Part shown: in pieces, positions 1 through 8,009 of the stretch
How the letters are laid out: each line of letters opens with the position of its first letter
Numbering within the stretch: the first letter of the stretch is position 1
Source of the DNA: Mesorhizobium sp. INR15
Lineage (GTDB): Bacteria; Pseudomonadota; Alphaproteobacteria; Rhizobiales; Rhizobiaceae
Assembly: GCF_015500075.1 (NCBI RefSeq)
Contig: NZ_CP045496.1
Location: 2,986,001 to 3,050,000 of the forward strand
Length of the DNA stretch: 64,000 bases
Reading direction: 5' to 3'
Translations under genes and position numbers: made by a program
The notes under the pieces: model-generated
Seen by the model: the letters and a program-made list of their open reading frames with translations, nothing else
The model's database searches: none
What the model was told of the DNA's origin: nothing

Positions 1-1
1 G

Positions 2-352
2 GATCGGCTAGGCGACATCGACGAGGAGATCTGGTCGGCAACGACGCCGTTAAAGGTCGCCACGCCTCAGCGCGACATGGTCGTGAAGAAGCGCGGCCGA
101 ACCTCGGGTGATACGCAATCGGTGGTGCGTGACGTCGATTTCCGTGTCCTCGTGCGATATCAAGGCGTCGGTGTGGTTGGCTTTACTGGCCAGGTCCTTT
201 GCGACACCTATACCGAAGGCGGCGATTCCGGGGCGCTGATCGTGGCGCAAGAGAGCGGAGCGATCGTCGGCCTCCATTTCGCCGGGTCACCCCAAGGCAG
301 CGTGTTCACACCGATCCGTGCCGTCATGGAGACATTGAAGTTCAGTTTTTGA
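2..352 (+). CDS. Trypsin-like serine protease, C-terminal part (5' truncated by window edge)
   Basis: The reading frame is open from base 2, so the gene begins upstream of the window and only about 116 residues are seen. The nucleophile motif GGDSGALIV is followed by VGLHFAGS, the usual order in S1-type (chymotrypsin-fold) proteases, including the plant NAL1-like group with its GDSG...GL.FAGS pattern. The catalytic His and Asp would lie in the missing part. An SD-like GGAGG follows the stop and the next gene starts 10 nt later, so it is probably co-transcribed with the small protein and the phospholipase D gene. The substrate is unknown. The protease fold is well supported; the subfamily is a guess. 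Confidence 0.75.
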   Translation, partial: DRLGDIDEEIWSATTPLKVATPQRDMVVKKRGRTSGDTQSVVRDVDFRVLVRYQGVGVVGFTGQVLCDTYTEGGDSGALIVAQESGAIVGLHFAGSPQGSVFTPIRAVMETLKFSF

Positions 353-362
353 CGGAGGCTTC

Positions 363-608
363 ATGGCCACCTTAAGCCAGGCGAACAGCGCACGAGCAGA
401 GCATGCTGATGATCTCGGCAAGATCGGAGCGCATGCGATAGGGGTTGAGAAGGGGGAAAGCTTCGGTCGCCAAGGATGGGTTGTGGTTGTGTATGTGGAA
501 CCAGGCACGGTGCATGACCTGCCAGCGGCCCTCACGACCGAGCACGAAGGAAAGGCGGTCGACGTGCCAGTCGTCGTCAAAGACTCGGAACCGTTCGAAG
601 CACAGTGA
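363..608 (+). CDS. Small protein of protease-PLD cassette, unknown function
   Basis: An 81-residue acidic protein without signal peptide or membrane segment. The start has a good ribosome site (GGAGG, 5 nt before ATG). After a helical N-terminus (ARAEHADDLGKIGAH) it has two beta-rich stretches, GWVVVVYVEPGT and AVDVPVVVKDSEPF. I do not recognise a named family. By eye it looks like the N-terminal propeptide-like region of some NAL1-type proteases, which would fit a detached prodomain or inhibitor of the upstream enzyme, but that is only a resemblance. It sits tightly between the protease and PLD genes. Confidence 0.6.
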   Translation: MATLSQANSARAEHADDLGKIGAHAIGVEKGESFGRQGWVVVVYVEPGTVHDLPAALTTEHEGKAVDVPVVVKDSEPFEAQ

Positions 609-626
609 TGCAGATGGGGGAATGCC

Positions 627-1979
627 ATGCCGACCTTTGTCCTGAAGACACGCTTGCCTGCTCTTGCCGCCGCGCAGGCGGTCGCCGAACTGACCACAAT
701 CGAGATCGCCGTTCCCGAGATGGTGCCACGAAGCTGCCATCTGGAAGGCTATGACAAACGCGCCATTCCCACCTTTCAGGTGAGCAAGCAGATCATTGCC
801 TATGCCTCGCCCGACTCGACTTTCGCGGTAACAAAGAAGCTGATCGACGGCGCACAGACGTCAATTCTCATCGGCATCTACGATTTCACCGCCCCCTATA
901 TGGAGGAGCTTCTGCTTGCCGCCCTGGCCCGCAGGGTGAGGGTCTCGCTGATGCTCGACATCGACTCCAAGACCGAAAGCGATATGTTCGACCGTCTCGT
1001 GCAGATGGGTGTGCACGGCGTATCAGCGCCGTCATGCGCGAACCCTACTGTCCATGTGTTCAGCTCGTCGCATGAGAAGGTGATCGTCATCGATGGCGAG
1101 TGGGTCTTGGTGCAAAGCGGCAACTACAGCGCCAACAGCATTCCCATGAATGTCGAGGATGGGCAGGCCACTGCCCATTTCCGAACTGGCAACCGCGACA
1201 CTGGTCTTGCAATCAAGTCGAACGAATTGGCGAAATTCTTCACCGACATTCTTGAGTCCGACATGGCCTTGGTCGAGGCCGTACCCGAAATGTTGCGCAA
1301 GCCGGTCGATGACGATTTCTTCCTTGTGGAAAGCGCGCCGAAGCATATGCCCGCACAACTGTTCCCGAGCCAGGAGTTCCAACTCGATGGTCAGTTGACG
1401 ATCCAGCCCGTGTTGAGCCCCGACAACTATATGGATGTGATGCCCGGCCTTATCGCCAAGGCGCGCAAGTCCATCCTGATCGAGCAGCAGTATATCCGCT
1501 CGTCGCAGCCGCTCGTCAGCAAGCTCCTCGCCGCGATCGCCAAGGCACGCGAAGCGGCACCCGACCTTGATGTGCGTATCGTGTTGGGCAAGCTGTTCAG
1601 CAAAAGCGATGTCGTCAAGGAAACGAAAAACCTGGAGAACCTTGCCCAAGAGTATGGCCTGAAGCTGGCCGACAACATCCGTTACATCAACACGGACCAG
1701 TTCGTACACTGTCACAACAAGATGATCGTGGTCGATGGCAACAGCGTGCTGGTAAGTTCGCAGAACTGGTCGGATGCGGCAGTATCGAAGAACCGCGAAG
1801 CGGGCGTGTGGCTGACGCATCCCGGTATTGCGGAGTATTTTACCAGGATATTCGAAAATGACTGGGCCAGCGCTTTCCAGGCTTTGCCCGCCGTCGCCGA
1901 GAACGAGGTGATGACCCCCGAGGCACTCGGAGAGGGCGGCTATATCAGGGTTGATCGCGGCGATTACGAAGAGGTTTGA
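627..1979 (+). CDS. Phospholipase D-like protein with two HKD motifs
   Basis: A 450-residue member of the PLD superfamily (phosphodiesterases and transphosphatidylases acting on phospholipids or nucleic acids). Both HxK(x)4D motifs are complete: H149-x-K151...D156 within HEKVIVID and H363-x-K365...D370 within HNKMIVVD. Each is followed by the usual SxN segment (SGNYS, SSQNWS), so one chain can form the two-half active site. There is no signal peptide or transmembrane segment, unlike cardiolipin synthases, so a cytosolic enzyme is likely. The start is preceded by GGGGGA. It is the third gene of a likely operon, 18 nt after the small protein. It could be a lipase or a nuclease; the sequence does not decide. 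Confidence 0.85.
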   Translation: MPTFVLKTRLPALAAAQAVAELTTIEIAVPEMVPRSCHLEGYDKRAIPTFQVSKQIIAYASPDSTFAVTKKLIDGAQTSILIGIYDFTAPYMEELLLAALARRVRVSLMLDIDSKTESDMFDRLVQMGVHGVSAPSCANPTVHVFSSSHEKVIVIDGEWVLVQSGNYSANSIPMNVEDGQATAHFRTGNRDTGLAIKSNELAKFFTDILESDMALVEAVPEMLRKPVDDDFFLVESAPKHMPAQLFPSQEFQLDGQLTIQPVLSPDNYMDVMPGLIAKARKSILIEQQYIRSSQPLVSKLLAAIAKAREAAPDLDVRIVLGKLFSKSDVVKETKNLENLAQEYGLKLADNIRYINTDQFVHCHNKMIVVDGNSVLVSSQNWSDAAVSKNREAGVWLTHPGIAEYFTRIFENDWASAFQALPAVAENEVMTPEALGEGGYIRVDRGDYEEV

Positions 1980-2034
1980 GGCCTATCGGGCGTCGTTCCA
2001 GGCCGTCGACCGATGGCGGTGAAAATTACGCGCC

Positions 2035-4074
2035 TCACCCTATGCCGCCGATCACCACATAGGCGCCGGCGGTGCGTCCGTCTTCATGGCGCGCAATGGC
2101 GGTGACGATCGAACCGTAAGAACCGCGCCAGACACTATGGGATCCCTTGTGTGTCGCCGACGGCACAACGGCGCGCCCGGTGAAGTGGGCGCCGTTTCGC
2201 TGCGTATCGATGGGTGTTCCGTTGATATGGACTTTGGCGGTGATGCCAGCATCGTCGTCGGGCAGGTCGAGCACGACAGTGATTTCGACCTGATCGCCGA
2301 TATGAATGGCCGCAGCGGAGAGTGTGATGGCCAGGGGAGGAACTTTGCCAGGCCGATTGGTAGCTGATGGCGCCGCAAAGACGTCGTCGGCCAGTTCAGG
2401 CGTACGGGGAGGGCTGGTGCGGCGTGAACCGGAGCGTTCGAAATCGCCGGCCAGTTGCAGCAGTTTGGTGTCGCTGTAGGCCTTGCCGGCGAAGGTCAGG
2501 CCGACCGGCATGCCGATGTCAGCCATGGTGCCCATCGGCACGGTGACGGTCGGGATGCCGAGGTGGCGCCACACCACATTGCCGTTGGCGACCCAGGTGC
2601 CATTGCGCCAGGCAAGGATGGCGGAGGCCTCGTTGATGTCGGCGTCGGCTGGCCCGACATCGGCGGCGGCGGGAAGCACCACCGCATCGAGCCGGTGTTG
2701 GTCCAGCCAGTCTTCGAAGTCGATCCGCCTTGTCGCCTCCAGCCCTTTCAGGCCGCGTTCCATTTCGGGGATATCAGCCAGCGGGGTGACGCCGCGCCTT
2801 GCCCGCTCGACATATTCGGCGAGGATGAAGTCGCCCTGATAGCGATCGGGCAGCGTGCCCGGCGGCCGCGGGAAGATTTTCGCACCATCGACCGAGGCGA
2901 GATCGGGCATCTCAGGGTCGGCATTGGCACGCAGAAAGTCGTCCCAGCCGAAGATGCACAGGTCCCAGATTTCGTGAGCATCGAAAGCTGCCGGCACCAT
3001 GCCGCGATCGACCATGGATTGCGCGCCGGGCCGGTCGCGTTCGTAATTGGAGACGACGGGGAAATCGACCTCCACAACTTCGGCGCCAAGCCGCCTGAGG
3101 TCGGCGGCCGCCTTTTCCCACAGCGCCAGCACCGAGGCGCGGGTCTCGATCGGTGTTCTGATCTCACTATCTCGGCCGATATACATTCTTGGCACGCCGA
3201 GCCGCATGCCCTTCAGCGATCCCTCCAGCGGGAGGTGGGCATAGCTTGGCGGGCGCACCTGCGAAATCGCGGGCAAGACGACCCAAGGCTGAGCACGCCA
3301 GAAATCGCCTCTCGTCTCGGCGTCTTCGGCAACGATGACATCGAGCAGTTCGAGCATGTCAGGCACGCTGCGTGTGTGCGGCACGACCACGTCCATGGTC
3401 GGCACCAGCGGCCAGTTGCCGCGTACGGAGATGACGCCGCGCGACGGCGTGTAGGCGACCAGTGCATTGTTGGTCGCCGGCGCCCGGCCGGACGACCAGG
3501 TCTCCTCGCCAAGCCCGAAGGCGGCAAAGCTGGCGGCGGTCGCGGTGCCCGAGCCGTTGGACGAGCCGGAGGCGAAGGCGGCGGTCAGGTAGGCGGCATT
3601 GTAGGGGCTTTCAGCGCGGCCATAGACACCGCGCTGCATGCCGCCATTGGCCATCGGCGGCATGTTGGTCAGCCCGATCAGCACCGCGCCACCGGCCCGC
3701 AAGCGCGCGATGGTGAAGGCGTCCTCATTGGCGACGAGATATTCGAAGGCGGGCGAGCCGGCGGCAACCGTCAGGCCCTTGACCTTGTAGCTGTCCTTGG
3801 CGGTGTAGGGGATGCCGTCCAGAGGCCCGAGCGTCGTGCCTTCGCAGCGGCGCAGATCGGAGGCTGCGGCCTCCTCGAACATCTCCGGATTGAGCACAGG
3901 GACAGCGTTCAGCGTGATGCCGTGGCGGTCGTAATGCGCGATCCGGCGCAGGCAGGCGCCGACCAGCTCGACACTGGTGACAGCGCCGGTATCGAGCGCT
4001 TGCCGCAGCTTTTTGATTGTCGCTTCGACAAGGTGAAAACCGTCATCGGTCATCATGAGTTCCCAAGCTGGCAT
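2035..4074 (-). CDS. Amidase-signature hydrolase with C-terminal beta-rich extension
   Basis: Amidase signature enzymes hydrolyse amide bonds with a Ser-cisSer-Lys triad. The catalytic Lys region (GPLDGIPYTAKDSYKVKG), the Gly/Ser-rich stretch (GSSNGSGTATAASF) and the nucleophile region (EETWSSGRAPATNN, aligned to the usual TGGSIRxPA) are present. About 540 residues of amidase are followed by an unusual 110-residue tail rich in beta-strand residues (VEITVVLDLPDD...VHINGTPIDTQ), perhaps an Ig-like fold. The start at 4074 has AGGAG about 10 nt upstream. ATG at 4056 or 4053 (MMTDDGFHLVEAT) matches the usual family N-terminus equally well. No signal peptide. It lies downstream of the SnoaL-like gene on the same strand. 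The substrate cannot be inferred. Confidence 0.85.
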   Translation of the reverse strand: MPAWELMMTDDGFHLVEATIKKLRQALDTGAVTSVELVGACLRRIAHYDRHGITLNAVPVLNPEMFEEAAASDLRRCEGTTLGPLDGIPYTAKDSYKVKGLTVAAGSPAFEYLVANEDAFTIARLRAGGAVLIGLTNMPPMANGGMQRGVYGRAESPYNAAYLTAAFASGSSNGSGTATAASFAAFGLGEETWSSGRAPATNNALVAYTPSRGVISVRGNWPLVPTMDVVVPHTRSVPDMLELLDVIVAEDAETRGDFWRAQPWVVLPAISQVRPPSYAHLPLEGSLKGMRLGVPRMYIGRDSEIRTPIETRASVLALWEKAAADLRRLGAEVVEVDFPVVSNYERDRPGAQSMVDRGMVPAAFDAHEIWDLCIFGWDDFLRANADPEMPDLASVDGAKIFPRPPGTLPDRYQGDFILAEYVERARRGVTPLADIPEMERGLKGLEATRRIDFEDWLDQHRLDAVVLPAAADVGPADADINEASAILAWRNGTWVANGNVVWRHLGIPTVTVPMGTMADIGMPVGLTFAGKAYSDTKLLQLAGDFERSGSRRTSPPRTPELADDVFAAPSATNRPGKVPPLAITLSAAAIHIGDQVEITVVLDLPDDDAGITAKVHINGTPIDTQRNGAHFTGRAVVPSATHKGSHSVWRGSYGSIVTAIARHEDGRTAGAYVVIGGIG

Positions 4075-4172
4075 TGTGGCTGCGCTCCTCATGAGCGTGG
4101 CCGCCAGCTTCGGCAAGGTCCAATCGCGATTCCTTGCGGGCCAGAACCGCGATTGCTTGTCACATGTTGATC

Positions 4173-4247
4173 AAACCTTGGCCGACCAAACCTTGGCCGA
4201 GCAAACCTTGGCTGGTCAGAACTTGGCTGGTCAGAACTTGGCTAATC
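4173..4247. repeat. 15-bp tandem repeat, five copies
   Basis: Five consecutive 15-bp units, starting AAACCTTGGCCGACC and drifting to AGAACTTGGCTAATC, followed by a partial sixth unit. They fill the gap between the stop codon of the SnoaL-like gene and the amidase start. Because 15 is a multiple of three, the plus strand reads as a short TLADQ/NLAGQ-like pentapeptide series, but no credible gene is there. The function is unknown; replication slippage is the likely origin. Confidence 0.9.
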
Positions 4248-5127
4248 AGAACCTGCCGTTGCCGTTCTTCCATTCGGACTTCGGCGGGATGGCCTCGATC
4301 GTATCCCAGTGCTCTGCGATCTTGCCGTCCTGAAGCCGGAACAGGTCATAGAACGATGTCGGCTTGCCGCCGAGCGTTCCTTCGCTGGCGATCAGGACGA
4401 AATTGCCTTCGCCAAGCACCTTGTGGATGTGGTCGTATTTGATCGTGATGCCGGCTTTCGCCAGGGCCGTGAAACCGGCGGCAAGCCCGGACAGGCCATC
4501 GGCGATCAGCGGGTTGTGCTGGGTGTAGCTGTCGCCATTGCCCTGGAAATAGCCGGCCAATTTGTCCATGCGGCCATTGACCAGAATGTCGTCGGCAAAG
4601 GCGGTGACCAGTTTCTTGTTGGCCTCCGTCTTGTCGAGATCGACGGCTGCGGCCGGGCCGTCGGTCATCGAATGGCCGCTTGAGTTCGGGCCTGCGGTTT
4701 CCTGCAGATTGTCCCAATGCTCGACAATCTTGCCGTTCTCGAAACGGAAGATGTCGAAGCCGATCTTAGGGCCAAAGAAGTCATATTCGGTGTGGGCGAA
4801 GACGAAGTCGCCGTCCTGGAAAACGCGCACGGTGTTTACCTTCGCCGAATGCGGGGGCAAGGCGGCAAGCAGTGCACCAAAGCCGGCAAGGCCATCGGCG
4901 GCGCCAAGATTGTGCTGGATGTATTTGTCGGGATTGATCACCGCGACGGGTTCTCCGGCACCGGTTTCAATAGCTTTTAGCAGCTCCACGACCTGTTTCT
5001 TCTGAATGGACATTTTGGTCTCCGATTGAGCAGAGGCGGTGGTTGCGGATGCGACTGAAAGCGAGGCGAGCGTGATGGTGCCTAGCGCCAGCGCGACGAG
5101 TCCTCGGCGGGAAACTGACTGGGTCAT
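4246..5127 (-). CDS. Exported protein with two tandem SnoaL/NTF2-like domains
   Basis: A 293-residue protein with an N-terminal export signal (SRRGLVALALGTITLASLSVASA); the double Arg followed by a hydrophobic stretch and AxA suggests Tat or Sec export. The mature part is a duplication: residues about 45-150 and 165-285 each contain a helix-rich start, a YxQHNP/L-like motif (YIQHNLGAADGL, YTQHNPLIADGL) and the closing strand FRF/LxxGKIxEHWD typical of SnoaL-like cone-fold proteins. Such folds act as isomerases, cyclases or binding proteins; no reaction can be assigned. It follows the Rrf2 regulator gene on the same strand, with an inverted repeat just before its start. Confidence 0.8.
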   Translation of the reverse strand: MTQSVSRRGLVALALGTITLASLSVASATTASAQSETKMSIQKKQVVELLKAIETGAGEPVAVINPDKYIQHNLGAADGLAGFGALLAALPPHSAKVNTVRVFQDGDFVFAHTEYDFFGPKIGFDIFRFENGKIVEHWDNLQETAGPNSSGHSMTDGPAAAVDLDKTEANKKLVTAFADDILVNGRMDKLAGYFQGNGDSYTQHNPLIADGLSGLAAGFTALAKAGITIKYDHIHKVLGEGNFVLIASEGTLGGKPTSFYDLFRLQDGKIAEHWDTIEAIPPKSEWKNGNGRF

Positions 5128-5129
5128 TT

Positions 5130-5179
5130 ATATGTATCCAATTTGATTGCACATGCGTGTGACTAATATGGATACATAT
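5130..5179 (-). promoter_or_regulatory. Inverted repeat in promoter of the SnoaL-like gene
   Basis: ATATGTATCC (5130-5139) and its exact complement GGATACATAT (5170-5179) are separated by 30 bp in the 89-bp gap between the Rrf2 gene and the SnoaL-like gene. One arm touches the start codon region. The stretch is AT-rich compared with its surroundings. It fits an operator or looped site; the nearby Rrf2 protein is the obvious candidate, but its own palindrome (5672-5704) differs apart from a shared CTACGTC. Confidence 0.55.
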
Positions 5180-5216
5180 CTACGTCAAGCCGATTGTTCG
5201 CCCAAGCGGCGTCGGT

Positions 5217-5657
5217 TCAGGCGATCGCCGCCATCCGTGCCTGTTCGTCGGATGAGATATCGTGCGCCATGGCGGCGATCGTGGTCCTGGCGAGCTCCGC
5301 ATCCATTGCCGCCTGAACTCCAGCGATCCGCAGCCCGAGCGTCCTCTTGATGTTCCGCCCGACAGGGCACATCGGGTTTGGCGCCTCGTGCATGGCAAAC
5401 ACTTCACGCGCCTCGTCCATGGCGCGCCAGACATCGAGAAGCGAGATTGTCTCGGCCGATCGTGCAAGAAGCGCACCGCCGCCGGAACCCATCTGCGACG
5501 TCGTCAGTCCAGCCTTGGCCAATTGCGACAGCAGCCGCCGGATCAAGGTTGGGTTGGTGTTGACGCTCGAGGCGATCAACTCAGATGTCGCTGGCAAACC
5601 GGCCTGGGTTTCGAGAAAGGTCAGGATATGGACGGCAACGGCGAAGCGGGTGTTCAT
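5217..5657 (-). CDS. Rrf2-family transcriptional regulator
   Basis: A 146-residue winged-helix regulator. The N-terminus MNTRFAVAVHILTFLE and the recognition region TSELIASSVNTNPTLIRRLLSQLAKAGL, followed by the wing GSGGGALLARSAETISLLDV, are typical of Rrf2 proteins. IscR, NsrR and RirA hold Fe-S clusters with three Cys, but this one has a single Cys (in PMCPVG), so cluster binding is unlikely and it resembles the YwnA-like subgroup. The start at 5657 was chosen because the family begins here and a perfect palindrome lies 15 bp upstream; longer frames run through that operator. It probably represses itself and perhaps the downstream SnoaL-like gene. Confidence 0.85.
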   Translation of the reverse strand: MNTRFAVAVHILTFLETQAGLPATSELIASSVNTNPTLIRRLLSQLAKAGLTTSQMGSGGGALLARSAETISLLDVWRAMDEAREVFAMHEAPNPMCPVGRNIKRTLGLRIAGVQAAMDAELARTTIAAMAHDISSDEQARMAAIA

Positions 5658-5671
5658 GTCATCGTATCTCT

Positions 5672-5704
5672 CTACGTCTGTGCTTATTTTAGGCACAGAC
5701 GTAG
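5672..5704 (-). promoter_or_regulatory. Perfect 12-bp inverted repeat, probable Rrf2 operator
   Basis: CTACGTCTGTGC (5672-5683) and GCACAGACGTAG (5693-5704) form a perfect dyad with a 9-bp AT-rich spacer, 15 bp upstream of the Rrf2 start. Position and symmetry fit an autoregulatory operator for a dimeric repressor. No T-run follows on either strand, so a terminator is unlikely. Confidence 0.75.
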
Positions 5705-5865
5705 GACGCTGCAAGTGTGGCCGACGACACGTCTGGCGGTGCCATGCTTGATCATCTCGGAGCGGCCAGGCCCAGCTTTGATGAAACTGCCCCGGTTGGA
5801 ACTTTTGTCCAGCTGGCGATTTTGCATGTATGATGCGATTTTGGGTGAGCAGGAGGATATTGCCG

Positions 5866-6132
5866 ATGACGATAAAACGCCTTGCGATCGTTGCTCTTGC
5901 GTTCGCGACAGTTTGCAGCGCCTCCTCGGCGTACGCCGGGGCCAAGCATCACCAGGCTCAACCCGAACGCTACGTTCCCGCCGACCGCGATATTATCGAG
6001 GTCCTGTTCGGTGGCCCGCGTTACTATGATCAGCAGTTGTTCACGACGGCGGCCGGCGAATGCTCCTACGACAGGGTTGGACCTGATGCGAACGCGCTGA
6101 ACAAGATCAACGATCACCATTGCGGCAAGTAG
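5866..6132 (+). CDS. Small exported protein, unknown function
   Basis: An 88-residue protein with a clear Sec signal peptide (MTIKRLAIVALAFATVCSASSAYA, cleavage after AYA). The mature part of about 64 residues is rich in His, Tyr and charged residues (GAKHHQAQPERYVPADRDIIEVLF) and carries two Cys (GECSYD and HHCGK) that could pair in the periplasm. The start at 5866 is set by AGGAGG 9 nt upstream. No family recognised. It stands alone, facing the convergent LysR gene. Confidence 0.7.
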   Translation: MTIKRLAIVALAFATVCSASSAYAGAKHHQAQPERYVPADRDIIEVLFGGPRYYDQQLFTTAAGECSYDRVGPDANALNKINDHHCGK

Positions 6133-6151
6133 ACGTCAACTCAGTCCAGGC

Positions 6152-7081
6152 TTAGGCGGCAGGGGTCTCGGCGTCGCCCCGGTATCTGACGTGGTCGATG
6201 AAGGCGCGCAGCTTGGGCAGGACCTGACGTTTTCCGGGATAGTAGAGAAAAAGCCCTGGCGATGTTGCAGCAAAGGGTCTCAGCACTTCCTGCAATCGGC
6301 CGTCCGCGAGCGGCGTCCTGGCGAGCGGTGCGGGCACCTGCGCAAGCCCGGCCCCCTGGATCGCGGCGCCAAGAAGCGTTGGGTAGTCATGCGCGATGAG
6401 CGGCCCTGAGATGATGGCCTCAACCGACTTGTTGCCGTCGACAAAAGGCCAGGGCGCGATCGACCCGTTTGAACGGCGCATGCGCAGGCAGGCATGGCCG
6501 CGTAGGTCCTCGATGCGCTCAGGCACGTTGCGCAGGCGCAGATAGTCGGGGCTGCCAACGACCATGAATGGCAGCGGCGGTGTCAGCCGTACCGCGATCA
6601 TGTCGGCGGCGATAAACTGGCCGGGCCTTATGCCTGCATCGTATCCCTCGGCGGCAAGGTCGACGAGTTCGCCGCTCGCCACGATCTCCAGTTCGATTTC
6701 CGGATAGGCCTGGCAGAAGGAAGCGATGAGCGGCTCCAGCAGGATCGGCACGACCGACGGCGGCACCGAGAGACGCAGCAGCCCGGTCGGCCGCTGGCCA
6801 AGGTCGCGGGCAACCGCGCTCGCGGCGACCAGTTCCTCGAATGCCGGCCTTGCGCGCGCAAGGAAGCGCTCACCGGCCTCGGTCAGGCCGACACTGCGCG
6901 TCGTACGGACGAAGAGCGCGGCGCCAATGCGCGCCTCGAGCGTCCGCACCGCCTGGCTGATCGCTGACGGGGTGACGTTAAGCTCGGCCGCCGCCTTGCG
7001 GAAATTGCGGTGCCGGGCGACGCTCAGGAAAGCCTCGACGCCGTCAAGCGCGCCTTGTCTGACTGTGAAGTTCTGCTTCAT
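6152..7081 (-). CDS. LysR-family transcriptional regulator
   Basis: A 309-residue LTTR. The N-terminal HTH (residues about 14-70) reads VEAFLSVARHRNFRKAAAELNVTPSAISQAVRTLEARIGAALF, with the usual RTTRSVGLTEAGERFL end. The effector domain follows (LLRLSVPPSVVPILLEPLIASF...). It is divergent from the methyltransferase gene, with 85 bp between starts containing CGATATTATCG (7089-7099), a plausible LTTR site. It most likely controls the divergent two-gene unit 7167-8519. Confidence 0.9.
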   Translation of the reverse strand: MKQNFTVRQGALDGVEAFLSVARHRNFRKAAAELNVTPSAISQAVRTLEARIGAALFVRTTRSVGLTEAGERFLARARPAFEELVAASAVARDLGQRPTGLLRLSVPPSVVPILLEPLIASFCQAYPEIELEIVASGELVDLAAEGYDAGIRPGQFIAADMIAVRLTPPLPFMVVGSPDYLRLRNVPERIEDLRGHACLRMRRSNGSIAPWPFVDGNKSVEAIISGPLIAHDYPTLLGAAIQGAGLAQVPAPLARTPLADGRLQEVLRPFAATSPGLFLYYPGKRQVLPKLRAFIDHVRYRGDAETPAA

Positions 7082-7166
7082 GGCGCATCGATATTATCGT
7101 GGATAGTAGCAGTTCGAAAGCGGTCCTATCTCTGCGGTCAGCGTTGGAAATCCAGAGGAGCCGGCA

Positions 7167-7997
7167 ATGACACATGATCTCGACCGCGTGCGCGCGCATT
7201 ACAGCGCGGCCGGCCTGACCGAGCGTCTCAGGGCGGCGCTGGCAGCGCTCGGACCGGAGGAGCAGAGGCTGACGCCTGAGCAACTGGCCGGGCTTGACCA
7301 GTTCCACACCCGTGGCCTGGCGGCTACCGCCGAGCTTGCCGGACTGGCCGGGATTGGGGCCGGCACTTTGGTCCTGGATGTTGGATCGGGACTTGGCGGG
7401 CCGGCCCGCTTCCTGGCCGCGACCCATGGCTGCCGGGTGACGGGCGTCGACCTCAGCGAGCCCTTCGTCGAGGCCGCGCGCTATCTGACCGAGCGAACGG
7501 GGCAGAGTGGGCGCGTGACGTTCGAGGCCGCCAGCGCACTGGCGCTTCCGTTCGGCGACAGCCACTTCGATGCCGTGTTGCTGCAGCATGTGGCGATGAA
7601 CATCGCCGATCGGCCAGGTCTCTATCGCGAGATCAGGCGGGTGCTGAAGCCGGGTGGAAGATTCGCCACGTTCGACGTGGTGCGGAAAGGCGGCGACCCG
7701 CACTATCCCGTTCCTTGGGCGCCAAGTCAGGCCGAGAGCTTTTTGCTGACCGCGACTGAAACGCGAGAGCGGGTCGAGGAAGCGGGGTTCGGCATGCTGG
7801 TGGGGCAAGACGACACTGACGCAGCCACGGCCTGGTTCGCACGGATGAGGGCGTCGGGATTGCCCCCTCAGCTCAATCTCGGCGTCGTCATGGGGCCCGG
7901 CTTCGCGGGACTTGCCGCCAACCTTGGACGAAGCCTGGCGGAAGGCAGGCTGGGCGTTCTGACCGCCATCTTCGAGGCCATTCCAGGCAACGAATGA
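7167..7997 (+). CDS. SAM-dependent methyltransferase (class I)
   Basis: A 276-residue Rossmann-fold methyltransferase. Motif I is LVLDVGSGLGGPARFLA, the acidic end of strand 2 is VTGVDLSEPFVEAA, and the post-motif LPFGDSHFDAVLLQHVAMNI is typical of the UbiE/sarcosine-methylating group acting on small molecules. The N-terminal helical region (DRVRAHYSAAGLTERLRAAL) resembles glycine/sarcosine N-methyltransferase-like or tocopherol-type enzymes. The start has GAGGAG upstream. It is followed 12 nt later by the membrane protein gene, so the two are probably co-transcribed. The methyl acceptor is unknown. Confidence 0.85.
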   Translation: MTHDLDRVRAHYSAAGLTERLRAALAALGPEEQRLTPEQLAGLDQFHTRGLAATAELAGLAGIGAGTLVLDVGSGLGGPARFLAATHGCRVTGVDLSEPFVEAARYLTERTGQSGRVTFEAASALALPFGDSHFDAVLLQHVAMNIADRPGLYREIRRVLKPGGRFATFDVVRKGGDPHYPVPWAPSQAESFLLTATETRERVEEAGFGMLVGQDDTDAATAWFARMRASGLPPQLNLGVVMGPGFAGLAANLGRSLAEGRLGVLTAIFEAIPGNE

Positions 7998-8009
7998 CAG
8001 GAGGCGAAG

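Noticed and set aside
2455..4170. Long plus-strand open frame opposite the amidase gene (571 codons)
   Set aside because: Its composition (His, Gly, Arg-rich) is that of an antisense frame in GC-rich DNA, and the minus strand has clear amidase motifs.
4055..4333. Plus-strand frame with a TLADQ/NLAGQ series resembling pentapeptide repeats
   Set aside because: The pattern comes from the 15-bp DNA repeat; the array is too short for a folded helix and the frame runs across other genes.
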